Shown: piece by piece, positions 47,705 through 57,363 of the stretch | Layout of the letters: every line of letters starts with the position of its first letter | How positions within the stretch are numbered: position 1 is the stretch's first letter | Assembly (NCBI GenBank): GCA_963765285.1 | Contig: CAVXVR010000003.1 | Span: 1 to 64,000 of the forward strand | Origin: CAVWZH01 sp963765285 | Lineage (GTDB): Bacteria > Acidobacteriota > Terriglobia > Terriglobales > Acidobacteriaceae | Length of the DNA: 64,000 bases | Reading direction: 5' to 3' | The notes under the pieces: generated by a model | Database searches by the model: none | The model's input: only the letters and a program-made list of their open reading frames with translations | Told to the model about the DNA's origin: nothing | Translations under genes and position numbers: made by a program

Positions 47705-49762
47705 TTACCACACGCGGCAGGCGTTTTCCGCCACCATGGGTTGACCAGCCTTACATCCCCAGGCTTTTTGGAATTCTGGCATGTTCTGCACCGTGCCGTT
47801 GGTCCGGAACTGCCCGGGAGAGTGGGGGTCAGTCAGCACACGCGCTCGCGAAAATTCCGCCCGCCGCTTTTCGCACCATACCCGTCCGAATCCCAGGAAG
47901 AAGCGCTGCTCGGGCGTGTAGCCATCAATCTTCTGTCCAGCTTTGCCGGTCTTGTCCTCGGCAATCATTTTTTGCAGCGCCATGTATGCGATGCGTGCGC
48001 CGCCATTGTCTGCCGTATTCTCTCCGAGGGTAAGCTTGCCGTTGAGTTTCAGGTTATCGACGGAAACGAAGTTGCCGTATTCATCGGCAATGCACCCGGC
48101 GCGCTTTTCAAATTCCTTGCCATCGTCCGCGGTCCACCAATCGCGAAGGTTGCCCTGAGGATCAAATTTGCGGCCCTGATCATCGAATCCGTGCGTGAGT
48201 TCATGCCCGATCACAACTCCGATGCCGCCGAAGTTCACGCCGTCGTCCATAGTCTTGTCGAAAAAGGGAGGCTGCAGAATGCCCGCGGGAAACACAATTT
48301 CGTTCTGTGCGCGGCTGTAATAAGCGTTGACGGTGGGCGGAGTCATTCCCCACTCTTTGCGGTCGAGGGGCTTGCCGATCTTGGCAATCTGGCGCCTGGA
48401 CTCAAACTCGTTGGCACGGAGTACGTTGCCCAGCAAGTCTCCGCGGACGATGGTCAGCGAATTGTAATCCCGCCACACGTCGGGATAGCCGATCTTGTTG
48501 CGAATGGCGTCTAGCTTGACCTTGGCCTGTTTCTTCGTGTCAGGGCCCATCCAGGACAATCCCTGAATATCGGTGTCGAGAGATTTCTCGAGCGCATCCA
48601 CCATTTTGAGCATGCGGGCTTTGCCTTCGGGACCAAAAGTCAGCTCGACATATTTCTGTCCCAGGGCCTCGCCGAGGGCGCCGTCGGTGGCCTCGACGCA
48701 ACGTTTCCAGCGGGGCTTGATCTCCGGCTGCCCTGTGATGGCCTGCTGCATCTTGAAATTGGCTTCGACAAAAGGCTGCGAGAGCCAGGGCGCGGACCCA
48801 TTGAGCAAACGCCAGCTCACATAAGTCTTCCAGGCATCGATCGGCTCGGAAGCAAACACATCGTTGACCTGCTTGAAGAACTCCGGGTTGGAGACATTCA
48901 CTTCGGTAAAGCTTGGCGCACCGATGGCAACAAAAAACCGGTCCAACGAAAAACCTGGAGCCAGAGCGATGGCCTGGTCGCGAGTCATCCTGTGGTCGAT
49001 CATTTTGGGATCGCGGCGCACAGTGCGGTCCATGGAATCTTTGGCCAGGGCAGTCTCAATGCGCAGAACAGTTTGCGCCGAACCTGCCGCCTGTTGGGGC
49101 GATTGTCCCGCAAGCACAAAGAGCCGTGCGGCGTATTCCACAAGGTGGTTGCGCATCTCCACCATTTTCGGATCATCTTTGATGTAGTACTCGCGGTCGG
49201 GAAGCGACAGCCCGCCCTGGTCGAGATAGGCAATCACCTGGCTCGCGTTGTGCAAATCCGGCGACGAAAAGAAATTAAACAGCGGGTTCGGCCCGATGAG
49301 CTGCACCCGGGCAATCGACTCCATCAATTGACCCTTGTCCTTGGCCGCGGCGATCCGCTCCAGTTCCGGTTTTAGCGGATCAATGCCCCGGGCGTCTGCG
49401 GCTTTCTCGTCCATACAGGCGTTGTAGTAGTCGCCGATTTTCTGATCGAGCGAGCTACGCCCGGGATCGTTGGCTGAAACTTTCTCCAAAATCTCGCGCA
49501 GTTCGGTGTTGTTGCGCTCGTCCAGTTCAGTAAAACTTCCCCAGCGGCCCTGGTCGGGCGGAATCTCAGCCGCTTTGATCCAGTTACCGCAGGCATATTG
49601 GTAGAAGTCCACACATGGACCCGCTGTTTTGTCGATGGTTTCAAGGCTGAAACCAGGGCCAGCGGTCGACTTCGCAGCGGACTGGGGATTCGCGGCAGAC
49701 TGAGCCAAGGCTGTTGCCAACGGGAAAAGTACCATCGCAACAAACAGACGCAATGATCGCAT
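47705..49762 (-). CDS. M13-family (neprilysin-like) zinc metallopeptidase
   Basis: 685 residues, exported (signal peptide RLFVAMVLFPLATALAQ). Zinc motif HELTH and downstream GENTADNGG (third ligand Glu), substrate-binding NAYYS, and the family-specific C-terminal CRVW are all present, as are early Cys residues (DFYQYACGNW). Start set at ATG 49762, which has AGGAG nine bases upstream, and not at the longer frame to 49900. It degrades peptides in the periplasm or outside the cell. Full-length for the family. Confidence 0.93.
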   Translation of the reverse strand: MRSLRLFVAMVLFPLATALAQSAANPQSAAKSTAGPGFSLETIDKTAGPCVDFYQYACGNWIKAAEIPPDQGRWGSFTELDERNNTELREILEKVSANDPGRSSLDQKIGDYYNACMDEKAADARGIDPLKPELERIAAAKDKGQLMESIARVQLIGPNPLFNFFSSPDLHNASQVIAYLDQGGLSLPDREYYIKDDPKMVEMRNHLVEYAARLFVLAGQSPQQAAGSAQTVLRIETALAKDSMDRTVRRDPKMIDHRMTRDQAIALAPGFSLDRFFVAIGAPSFTEVNVSNPEFFKQVNDVFASEPIDAWKTYVSWRLLNGSAPWLSQPFVEANFKMQQAITGQPEIKPRWKRCVEATDGALGEALGQKYVELTFGPEGKARMLKMVDALEKSLDTDIQGLSWMGPDTKKQAKVKLDAIRNKIGYPDVWRDYNSLTIVRGDLLGNVLRANEFESRRQIAKIGKPLDRKEWGMTPPTVNAYYSRAQNEIVFPAGILQPPFFDKTMDDGVNFGGIGVVIGHELTHGFDDQGRKFDPQGNLRDWWTADDGKEFEKRAGCIADEYGNFVSVDNLKLNGKLTLGENTADNGGARIAYMALQKMIAEDKTGKAGQKIDGYTPEQRFFLGFGRVWCEKRRAEFSRARVLTDPHSPGQFRTNGTVQNMPEFQKAWGCKAGQPMVAENACRVW

Positions 49763-50122
49763 GGGTGTTCTCCTGGGTAAGACTCTACGCAGAAACGGCG
49801 ATTGTACCCGAGTGCTCTGGATAAGCAGTTCTCGGATGTCAGTTCTCAGAAGCCTCAGACAATTGACTGTTGTTAGACGGACGAAGTCCCAAAATGGCAC
49901 AACGGCGTGTCAGCGGCCAGTGAAAAATAAGAGACGCCGGAAGAAATTTTCCTGCACACAGCTAGCCTGAATTCGTCCCAAATCGGGAAAGTACTGTCTA
50001 TCTGATTGAAGCCCGTGTCTCATCTGGTTGGCCGCGACCTTGCTCCTTCGTCGAATGCGCCGCACATGTCTGACTGCGACAGCAGACGGCAGGCGGCGAC
50101 AAATCGAGGGGGGATACCCAGT

Positions 50123-50644
50123 TTGCGAATCGTTCAGGTAATTGTTCAGGTGATCACGGTCATGCTGTGCATCGGTGGCTGTGCGGGGGCGGAAGATAAT
50201 TTGGCAGATGCCAGAAAATCAGAGGACTATGCGCCCAGCCCAATTTTGCGGGTGTCTCTGCCGGCGACGCCAGCGCCGCAAAAGAAAGTCATCGACAAGA
50301 AATTCCTGGCAGTGATGGGAGCGCTCGCAGCCACCGAGTCGATGCGTTACACCACGAGAACATTGGTGCTGGAAAACGAGAAGGACGCCGGCGCTCCGTG
50401 GGTCACAAGCACTCCAGCACATTCTCAGTATGTTGCCAAGAATCTTCTTATCTTTATGGCGGAGGCGTTCGTGACCTACGAAATCAAGAAACCTCACGCC
50501 TGGCTTCCCGGGGACCGGGTGATCCGGAAGTTCTGGTGGGCCTATCCGGCAGCTATGGCGGGAATCCACTTGAGCGGCGCGATAAGCAATATCAGGACAC
50601 AAGCGCCGGCCATGTGCGAAACCAGTGATTGCCAGATGCCGTAG
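50123..50644 (+). CDS. hypothetical exported or membrane protein
   Basis: About 173 residues, not recognised. TTG 50123 is chosen because GGGGGG precedes it and a hydrophobic leader follows (IVQVIVQVITVMLCIGGC), which has a lipobox-like LCIGGC. The rest is mildly hydrophobic with two possible membrane segments (KFLAVMGALAATESM, WAYPAAMAGIHLSGAI). The frame is open to 50006. It lies 78 bases before thiC on the same strand. No function can be assigned. Confidence 0.55.
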   Translation: MRIVQVIVQVITVMLCIGGCAGAEDNLADARKSEDYAPSPILRVSLPATPAPQKKVIDKKFLAVMGALAATESMRYTTRTLVLENEKDAGAPWVTSTPAHSQYVAKNLLIFMAEAFVTYEIKKPHAWLPGDRVIRKFWWAYPAAMAGIHLSGAISNIRTQAPAMCETSDCQMP

Positions 50645-50722
50645 AAAGTTGGCGGCCGGAATCGGCCACCTAGATTGCAGCGTATAATCGAAGCTATCGA
50701 ATCTCCAGCGAGGATAGCGATC

Positions 50723-52180
50723 ATGCCCCCGAGCAACGGAAATTCCTCCAACGGACAGAACGGACACGGCGCTCCGAAGCCACGTAGCGAGTGGATCGTG
50801 CGCCGCAAGTCCGAAAATGCCGACGGCAACTTTTCCCAGATGCACTATGCCCGCAAGGGCGTGGTTACGGAAGAAATGGGATACGTAGCCCACCGCGAAA
50901 AGCTCGCGCCCGAGCTGGTGCGCGACGAAGTGGCGCGCGGCCGCATGATTATTCCCGCCAACATCAATCATCCCGAACTTGAGCCGATGGCGATCGGCGT
51001 AGCGTCGCTGTGCAAGATCAACGCAAACATCGGGAACTCGGCGGTCACGTCCGAAATCGGCGATGAGCTGAACAAGCTGCACACGTCGGTGCATTACGGC
51101 GCCGATACGGTCATGGATCTCTCCACCGGCGGCAACATCCACGAAATCCGCGAAGCGATTCTGCGGCATTCGCCGGTGCCCATCGGGACTGTGCCGATTT
51201 ATGAAGCCATCTCGCGTGTCAAGCGGATTGAAGACCTGTCGGCCGAAGTGATGCTTGAAGTAATCGAAGAGCAGGCAGAACAGGGCGTGGACTACATGAC
51301 CATCCACGCGGGAGTTCTGATTCAGTATTTACCCATGGTTTCGAAGCGGATCACCGGCATCGTGAGCCGGGGTGGAGCGATCCTTGCCCAATGGATGGCG
51401 CATCATCACAAACAGAATTTTCTGTATGAGCGCTTCGACGATATCTGCAAGATTTTCGTCAAGCACGACGTGAGTTTCTCTCTGGGCGACGGCTTAAGGC
51501 CTGGCTGCATCGCCGATGCCAGCGACGAAGCCCAGTTCGCCGAATTGAAGACTTTGGGAGAGCTGACCAAGAAAGCCTGGGAGTACGACGTGCAGGTGAT
51601 GATTGAAGGCCCAGGGCACGTTCCGCTCGACAAGATCAAAGAGCAGGTTGATAAAGAAAAAGAGCTCTGCTACGAGGCGCCGTTCTACACGCTCGGGCCG
51701 TTGGTAACCGACATCGCGCCGGGCTACGACCACATTACGTCGGCGATTGGCGCAGCCATGATCGGCTGGCATGGCGCAGCCATGTTGTGCTACGTCACGC
51801 CGAAAGAGCACTTAGGGTTGCCCAACGAAAAAGACGTGAAGGACGGGATCATTGCCTATAAGATCGCCGCGCATGCTGCCGACATCGCCCGGCGGCGTCC
51901 CGGAGCGCAGGACCGCGACGACGCCCTCAGCTATGCCCGCTACAAATTCGACTGGGAAAAACAATTCGCGCTGTCACTCGACCCCGAGACAGCCCGCTCC
52001 ATGCACGACGAAACTCTGCCCGACGACTACTACAAAGAAGCAGCTTTCTGCTCCATGTGCGGCCCGAAGTTCTGCTCGATGAATTACTCGTCCAAGGTGG
52101 ATGAGTACAACAAGCAGGTGCATGGGCTCGAGAAGAAAGATTATTCGGCGCTGGTGGAGAAGCTGGTTTCGCTGAAATAG
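50723..52180 (+). CDS. thiC: phosphomethylpyrimidine synthase ThiC
   Basis: 485 residues. Converts aminoimidazole ribotide to the thiamine pyrimidine (HMP-P) by a radical SAM mechanism. The C-terminal iron-sulfur motif CSMCGPKFCSM (CxxCxxxxC) is intact, and core segments INANIGNSAV, GADTVMDLSTGG, MTIHAGV, EGPGHVPL and HITSAIGAA are present. Start at ATG 50723 with GAGGAT upstream. No other thiamine gene adjoins, and I see no TPP riboswitch in the 78 bases upstream. Confidence 0.95.
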   Translation: MPPSNGNSSNGQNGHGAPKPRSEWIVRRKSENADGNFSQMHYARKGVVTEEMGYVAHREKLAPELVRDEVARGRMIIPANINHPELEPMAIGVASLCKINANIGNSAVTSEIGDELNKLHTSVHYGADTVMDLSTGGNIHEIREAILRHSPVPIGTVPIYEAISRVKRIEDLSAEVMLEVIEEQAEQGVDYMTIHAGVLIQYLPMVSKRITGIVSRGGAILAQWMAHHHKQNFLYERFDDICKIFVKHDVSFSLGDGLRPGCIADASDEAQFAELKTLGELTKKAWEYDVQVMIEGPGHVPLDKIKEQVDKEKELCYEAPFYTLGPLVTDIAPGYDHITSAIGAAMIGWHGAAMLCYVTPKEHLGLPNEKDVKDGIIAYKIAAHAADIARRRPGAQDRDDALSYARYKFDWEKQFALSLDPETARSMHDETLPDDYYKEAAFCSMCGPKFCSMNYSSKVDEYNKQVHGLEKKDYSALVEKLVSLK

Positions 52181-52242
52181 GTCAGGCGGCGTGCTGCCCG
52201 CGAAGTGCCCACACTATCTGTCAGGGCCGAGCAAAGCAGGTG

Positions 52243-53589
52243 TTAATTCTGCACAGATCTCGTCTTGACCGATGATTTCGCCGGAGCTGACGTAGCGGGC
52301 CGGGCCCCATAGCGAATCACTGTATTCTTCGCCACGTAGCCTTCATCTGCAGCGCGACTCGAGTGGTGCACAGCAGCCGGCTTGCTGACCGAAGCTTTGG
52401 CGACGGATGCCGCGTTCCGGGCTGGAGGAAGCGGCAGTTGCTGACTTGAGTTTTGCACTTTGCCAGCCCGCGGCGCGGCGGAGATCAGCACCAGGGCCTC
52501 GACCCCAATCACCGCGGCTAACGCGGCCGCTCCCCAGTAATAGAAACTTCTCTGCAGCCGCGGGAGTGAGATGCGCACCTTGTGTGAGCTGACGCGCGTT
52601 GCCAGTGCCGGTTGAATGGGCCGCGGCGCTTGTGTTCCCACTACCGCCGCCACTGCAACATCGGGTTCAGCACGACGCTCTTCACAAATGACAGGCGCCA
52701 CTTCCTCCACGTCCGCCAGCGGCGCGTCGGGCACTTCAGATTTCAGCACTTCCGCCCCCGCCAATTCAGGTTGAACTGTGGGACCCACAATTTCGTGGGT
52801 ATAAACGATCTGTCCGCTAGTCTGCGGCACATCCGACTGAGCCTCGAGCAAAAGGGCATCCGGCAGTTGAGCCTCGGACAACGAAACTTCCTGCGGGTAA
52901 ATTTCAGCCGCCGGTTCTTCAGGAGGGCCAGGAATCATCGCGGGACTTGCTGTTTCGGCCGGCAGAATTGTTTCCGCCTCCAACAATACCGGGGCCTCTT
53001 CCACCGTTGCCGTGATCGTTTCCAAGTTGGCCTCTGACTCAGACTCTGCGCTTGGCGGCAAGATGACAAGGTCACTTATGGACTCAGCCTCGGAAGCAAC
53101 CGTATCTTCTTCGAACACAGGTTGTTCAAGAACCGGCACAGGGGTGAAGGTTCGAGCCGGAATTTCCGCGATCTCCGGTTCTACAATGGGCACGACGGCG
53201 ACCGTTTCAGAGGCAGCTTCGGCGGGCAAAACCTCAAATTCTGCAATCGATTTCTCCGGGACGGGTTTTTCCGGAATCCGCTCCCTGGTAACCAGGGTCT
53301 CCCTCGCAGCGCTGGGCAAGAATGGGATCATTGCGATCGGGCGGAAGTCTTCGGCAATCGCGCCCGGACCAATGAACACGAAGCCGTACCGGCCCGCTTC
53401 CAGGGACGCCAGCTGGAGGGCCTCCTCTGCGTCGCATTCCTCCAGTTGGATCTCAAGGTCGTTATCATTGGGCACCGCTGAATCGGCGCGATGCGGGCGA
53501 GTCTCAACCTCGAAACCCCGGGCCCGCAGGGCCTCCTCCAAATGGCGGGAGGCTTCGGGTATGCCAGTGATAATGCGCGCTAAGGACAT
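52243..53589 (-). CDS. hypothetical single-span protein with acidic low-complexity region
   Basis: 448 residues. N-terminal ~100 residues form a small folded domain opening with LARIITGIPEASRHLEEALR, which I recall in acidobacterial proteins of unknown role. It is followed by ~250 residues rich in Glu, Pro, Ala and Val without structure, one membrane helix (YYWGAAALAAVIGVEALVLI, about 355-375), and a basic, Ser/Ala-rich tail. Start at ATG 53589; the frame is open to 53811, but that extension covers a repeat. It could sense or tether the envelope; function unknown. Confidence 0.6.
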   Translation of the reverse strand: MSLARIITGIPEASRHLEEALRARGFEVETRPHRADSAVPNDNDLEIQLEECDAEEALQLASLEAGRYGFVFIGPGAIAEDFRPIAMIPFLPSAARETLVTRERIPEKPVPEKSIAEFEVLPAEAASETVAVVPIVEPEIAEIPARTFTPVPVLEQPVFEEDTVASEAESISDLVILPPSAESESEANLETITATVEEAPVLLEAETILPAETASPAMIPGPPEEPAAEIYPQEVSLSEAQLPDALLLEAQSDVPQTSGQIVYTHEIVGPTVQPELAGAEVLKSEVPDAPLADVEEVAPVICEERRAEPDVAVAAVVGTQAPRPIQPALATRVSSHKVRISLPRLQRSFYYWGAAALAAVIGVEALVLISAAPRAGKVQNSSQQLPLPPARNAASVAKASVSKPAAVHHSSRAADEGYVAKNTVIRYGARPATSAPAKSSVKTRSVQN

Positions 53590-53984
53590 AGGATCTCGGG
53601 CAACCGCCCCGGCCACGGGCTGTTGCACTGCTTTCAGGGCATCTGAGTTTACTTCAAATTCCGCCCGGAATGGTATGGAAAAGAACGGCTTCGGGACGTG
53701 GTCGGAGTGAAAACCTTTGCACAGGAATCCACGCACGTAGGCCCGGACGGCAACCTCCGGGAGCTTGGCGGGCCTCGACGGACGTGACACTCCCTGGGCG
53801 GACGAGGGCATCGGCCCCTACGTAATCCTTTCCCGCCGTCACATCTTTCTCCGCCACCTCCGTGCTACAATCCGCGCTTGCGGACGATCGAGGCCGAGCC
53901 CTGGGTCCGCTTGCAGTCTTCCCCGCTGTATAGCCGGACCGTGTCCTACGGCCGTTGAGCCTTTTTCCGCACCGGCAGGTCCTC
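53590..53984. other. 395-base divergent spacer carrying repeat copy A
   Basis: Lies between the acidic protein gene (minus) and the CheB-CheR gene (plus). Contains the ~77-base repeat at 53761-53837 described next. No other gene or clear promoter is visible. Confidence 0.5.
53761..53837 (+). repeat. direct repeat copy A flanking the CheB-CheR gene
   Basis: GAGCTTGGCGGGCCTC ... CCTGGGCGGACGAGGGCAT ... GCCCCTACGTA matches copy B (57005-57080) at roughly 80% over its length, same orientation. The two copies are 3.2 kb apart and bracket exactly one gene. Confidence 0.6.
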
Positions 53985-56959
53985 ATGAAAAGCTTGGTCG
54001 TAAAGATGAAGTCGCGCAGCCGTACGGCTGCGGCTGCCTCCACTGCACCATCTGCGCCCTTTCCCATCGCCGGCGTCGGCGCGTCCGCCGGAGGACTCGA
54101 GGCATTCTCCGAACTCCTCCATCAACTGCCGGAGAAAACCGGAATGGCGTTCGTGCTGGTGCAGCACCTGGACCCCAAACACTCCAGCGAACTGCGCGAC
54201 ATCCTGGCGCGTACCACGAAGATTCCGGTAGAGGAAGTCACGGATGGAATGACCGTGAGAGCGGACCACATCTATGTGATTCCGCCCAACACTTCCATGG
54301 TGCTCAAGAATAGGGTTTTGCGATTGGCGGCGCGAGTGCTCACTCGCGGGCAACACATGCCCATCGACCATTTTCTGCGGTCCCTGGCGGACGACCTGGG
54401 CCCCCGCGCCATCGGCGTGATTTTGTCGGGCACGGCGTCCGATGGAACCGAGGGCGTACGCGCGGTGAAGGCGGCCGGTGGAATTACATTCGCCCAGGAT
54501 GAAAAATCAGCAAAGTACGCCGGCATGCCGCACAGTGCGGTGAGCGCGCGCTCCGTGGATTTTGTTTTGCCCCCCGCCGCTATTGCAAGGGAGCTGGCCC
54601 GAGTGGCGCGGCACCCTTATCTGGCTCCGACTTTGGTGGAAAAGACAGTACCCGCGGTCACCGGCGGGGACCAGTTGGGCGCGCTCCTCGCCCTGCTGCG
54701 CGACGCCACCGGAGTGGACTTCACCCACTACAAGCAGACCACTCTGCAGCGCCGCATCACCCGCCGCATGGTGGTGCACAAACTGGAAAAACTGAAAGAC
54801 TACGTTCGCTACGTGCGCGACACCCCGGGAGAAGTCGAGGAACTGTACCAGGATATTCTTATCCACGTGACCGGTTTCTTCCGCGACCCCGAAGCCTTTG
54901 AGGCGCTGCAGAAGCATGTGTTTCCGGCGCTGTTCCAGGACAACAAGCAGGGCGGCACCAGTTCGAGTCTGGGTCCCAGGCTGCTCCACCGGCGAAGAGG
55001 TCTATTCCCTTGCCATGGCCATGCTGGAGTACCTGTGGCTGGAGACTACGAAAACCGCCAAGTCCAGTCTGGGCGCCGCGCCCTTCCAGATCTTCGCCAC
55101 CGACATCAGCAACACTGCGCTCGACCGGGCCCGCGCCGGGCTCTATTCCGAAGGCCTGGTGAGCGGACGTTTCCCCCGAGCGCTTGCGCCGGTTCTTCGT
55201 CCGCCTGGATGGGGGCTATCAGATCGTGAAGGGTGTGCGGGAGATGTGCATCTTTGCCAAGCAGAACGTCGCCAAAGATCCTCCGTTCTCCAATCTGGAT
55301 CTGATCAGTTGCCGCAATCTGCTGATCTATCTGGGCCCGGTGCTGCAGAAGCGGGTCGTCCCCACATTGCATTACGCGCTCAAGCCCAGCGGCTATCTGA
55401 TGCTGGGAGGAGCCGAGAGTCTGGGGACATTTTCCGAATACTTCACGCCGGTGGACAAGAAAAGCAAGATTTACCGTAAGAAGGAATCGGCCACCCGGCT
55501 CATGCCTTATTTCGGAACTGTCGACTACGGCACTCGCCGGCCCGCGGAGACAAAGACTACGCGCGAGCCGCAACCGGCCTTCACAGTCGAAAAAGAAGTG
55601 GACCGGTTGCTGATGGACCGCTTTGTGCCCGCCAGCATTGTGGTGAACGAACAGATGGAGATTGTGCAGTTCCGCGGCAAAACCGGGCCTTATCTCGAAC
55701 CAGCCGCAGGCCAGGCCACTTTCAGCCTGTCCAAGATGGCGCGCGAGGGGCTACTGGTGGACCTGCGCGCCGCTTTCGCAAAGGCCAAGAAGGAAAACAC
55801 CACCGTGCGCCGAGAGGGTGTGCATGTTCAAGCCAACGGGCATTCCCGCACAGTCGATCTGGAAGTCATCCCGCTGCGAGGACCGGGGCCGAAAGAACAT
55901 TTCTACCTGATCGTGTTTCAGGACGCGCTTTCGACCGCGGCCGCAGGTTCGAAGGAGAAACCGAAGGGTTCTGCCGCAAAGGACTTCGTTTCCCGGGAAA
56001 ATGCGAGACTCAAACTTGACCTGGTGCAGGTACAGGAGCAATTCCAGGGGCTGGTCGAGGAGTACGAGACGGTGAGCGAAGAATCCAAATCGGCCAATGA
56101 GGAAATCCTTTCCTCCAATGAAGAGCTGCAGAGCACCAATGAAGAACTGGAGACGGCCCGCGAAGAACTGCAGTCTTCCAACGAAGAGTTGACCACGCTG
56201 AACGAGGAGCTCCATAACCGGAACGCGGAGCTGACTGCGGTGAATAATGACCTACTGAACCTGCTCAGCAGCGTGACGGTCCCGCTTGTGATCGTGGGAC
56301 AAGATCTCCATATTCGGCGATTCACGCCCCCGGCGCAAAAACTGCTCAATCTGTTGCCCAGCGATGTAGGCCGCCGCTTGAGCGAAATCCGGCCCAACCT
56401 CGACGTGGATGACTTGGGGCGGATTGCTCACGAGAGCGTCGAGAACGTCAGCACGCAGGAAATCGAAGTGCGGGAGAAGGATACGGGTACTTGGTATCTG
56501 ATGCGGGTGCGGCCCTACAAGACCTGGGACCACAAGATTGACGGCGCAGTGATCACCTTCCAGGACATCGATGCCATCAAGCGCAATTTCGACCAGATGC
56601 ACCGGCACGCCGATGCGCTGATTGAGAACGCCCGGGAAGCCATCCTGGTACTGGACGGGAAACTACAAGTCATCAGCGCGAACCTGACCTTCTATCGGAA
56701 TTTCGAAGTCTCGCGGGAAGAAACACTGGGTCGCGCGATCTATGACTTAGGCGACGGGCAATGGAACATCCCCAAGCTGCGTGAGTTGCTGGAAAATATT
56801 CTGCCTAACAATGGACAAGTCGAGGATTTCGAAGTGCTCCACGAATTCCCGCATCTGGGGAAGCGGCGAATGATGCTGAACGCCGGGCGCATCGAGCCCC
56901 AGCCCGGGCAGAAGCTGATTCTGCTGTACATCGAGGATGAGCCTGGACCGAACACGTAG
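53985..56959 (+). CDS. CheB-CheR-PAS fusion (methylesterase/methyltransferase), two frameshifts
   Basis: About 990 residues once two bases are removed (GGG to GG near 54953, GG to G near 55165). Domains: CheB methylesterase (~20-200; triad Ser in GASAGG, His in VQHLDPKH, Asp in GTASDGTEG) without its receiver; CheR (~220-480; WVPGCSTGEE for SAM, VSPERLRRFFV restored by the second correction, LISCRNLLIYL); coiled coil with repeated NEEL units (~690-760); two PAS domains (~765-880, 890-985). Many relatives continue into a histidine kinase; this one stops after the second PAS. It would adjust chemoreceptor methylation or feed a kinase; no che genes are nearby. Start at ATG 53985. Confidence 0.85.
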
Positions 56960-57004
56960 CCCCAGACCGCATACGTAGCCCAAGCCGCCCCCGTCCCCGG
57001 GGGC

Positions 57005-57080
57005 GAGCTTGCCGGGTCTCAGGAGACGTGACGCTGCCTGGGCGGACAAGGGCGTACGCCCCTACGTAGCCTGTTCCGCC
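57005..57080 (+). repeat. direct repeat copy B flanking the CheB-CheR gene
   Basis: GAGCTTGCCGGGTCTC ... CCTGGGCGGACAAGGGCGT ... GCCCCTACGTAGC, in the same orientation as copy A. Read as protein, both give a WAD(K/E)G(V/I)xPYV string, the kind of short pseudo-peptide often annotated from spacer repeats. Confidence 0.6.
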
Positions 57081-57081
57081 T

Positions 57082-57306
57082 TTACCTATTTGGCTCAGAC
57101 TCCAGCTGTGCCTCCAAATGCAGCCGCAGCTGCATCAGGAAAGCCTTTTCCAGGATGGCCGCGCGAGGATCACTCGGCTTTCCGGGAGGCAACAAGTGAA
57201 GTTCTTTTACTTTGGGCCGGTGCCGCCGCAAGAGTTCAATCTGGTGTTTGAGCCTGAAAAACCGTTCCAGTTGCTCCAGCATCGAAGCCAGTTTATGGAA
57301 TCGCAA
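57082..57306 (-). CDS. possible small basic protein (74 residues), uncertain
   Basis: A frame from TTG 57306, 58 bases after the M28 peptidase stop, encodes a Leu- and Arg-rich helical peptide (SMLEQLERFFRLKHQIELLRR). No family recognised and no ribosome site. The frame is open further upstream without a good start codon. It may be chance; helical composition is the only argument for it. Confidence 0.3.
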   Translation of the reverse strand: MRFHKLASMLEQLERFFRLKHQIELLRRHRPKVKELHLLPPGKPSDPRAAILEKAFLMQLRLHLEAQLESEPNR

Positions 57307-57363
57307 TCGGGCCGGGCTGTGACGAATGTCACAAAATCCGGAGCTTTTTCTGTGGAAATCTCT

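Larger units (their letters stand above)
56960..57363. other. 404-base spacer with hairpin, repeat copy B and a doubtful small ORF
   Basis: After the CheB-CheR stop, ACGTAGCCC occurs twice, followed by an 8-bp hairpin CGCCCCCG (56986-56993) / CGGGGGCG (56998-57005) and then repeat copy B. The hairpin could end the CheB-CheR transcript although no T-run follows. A minus-strand frame at 57082-57306 is listed separately. Confidence 0.5.

Noticed and set aside
50645..50722. TPP riboswitch before thiC
   Set aside because: The 78-base spacer shows neither the CTGAGA nor the ACCTGATCTGG signature. A riboswitch upstream of the hypothetical gene was also not seen.
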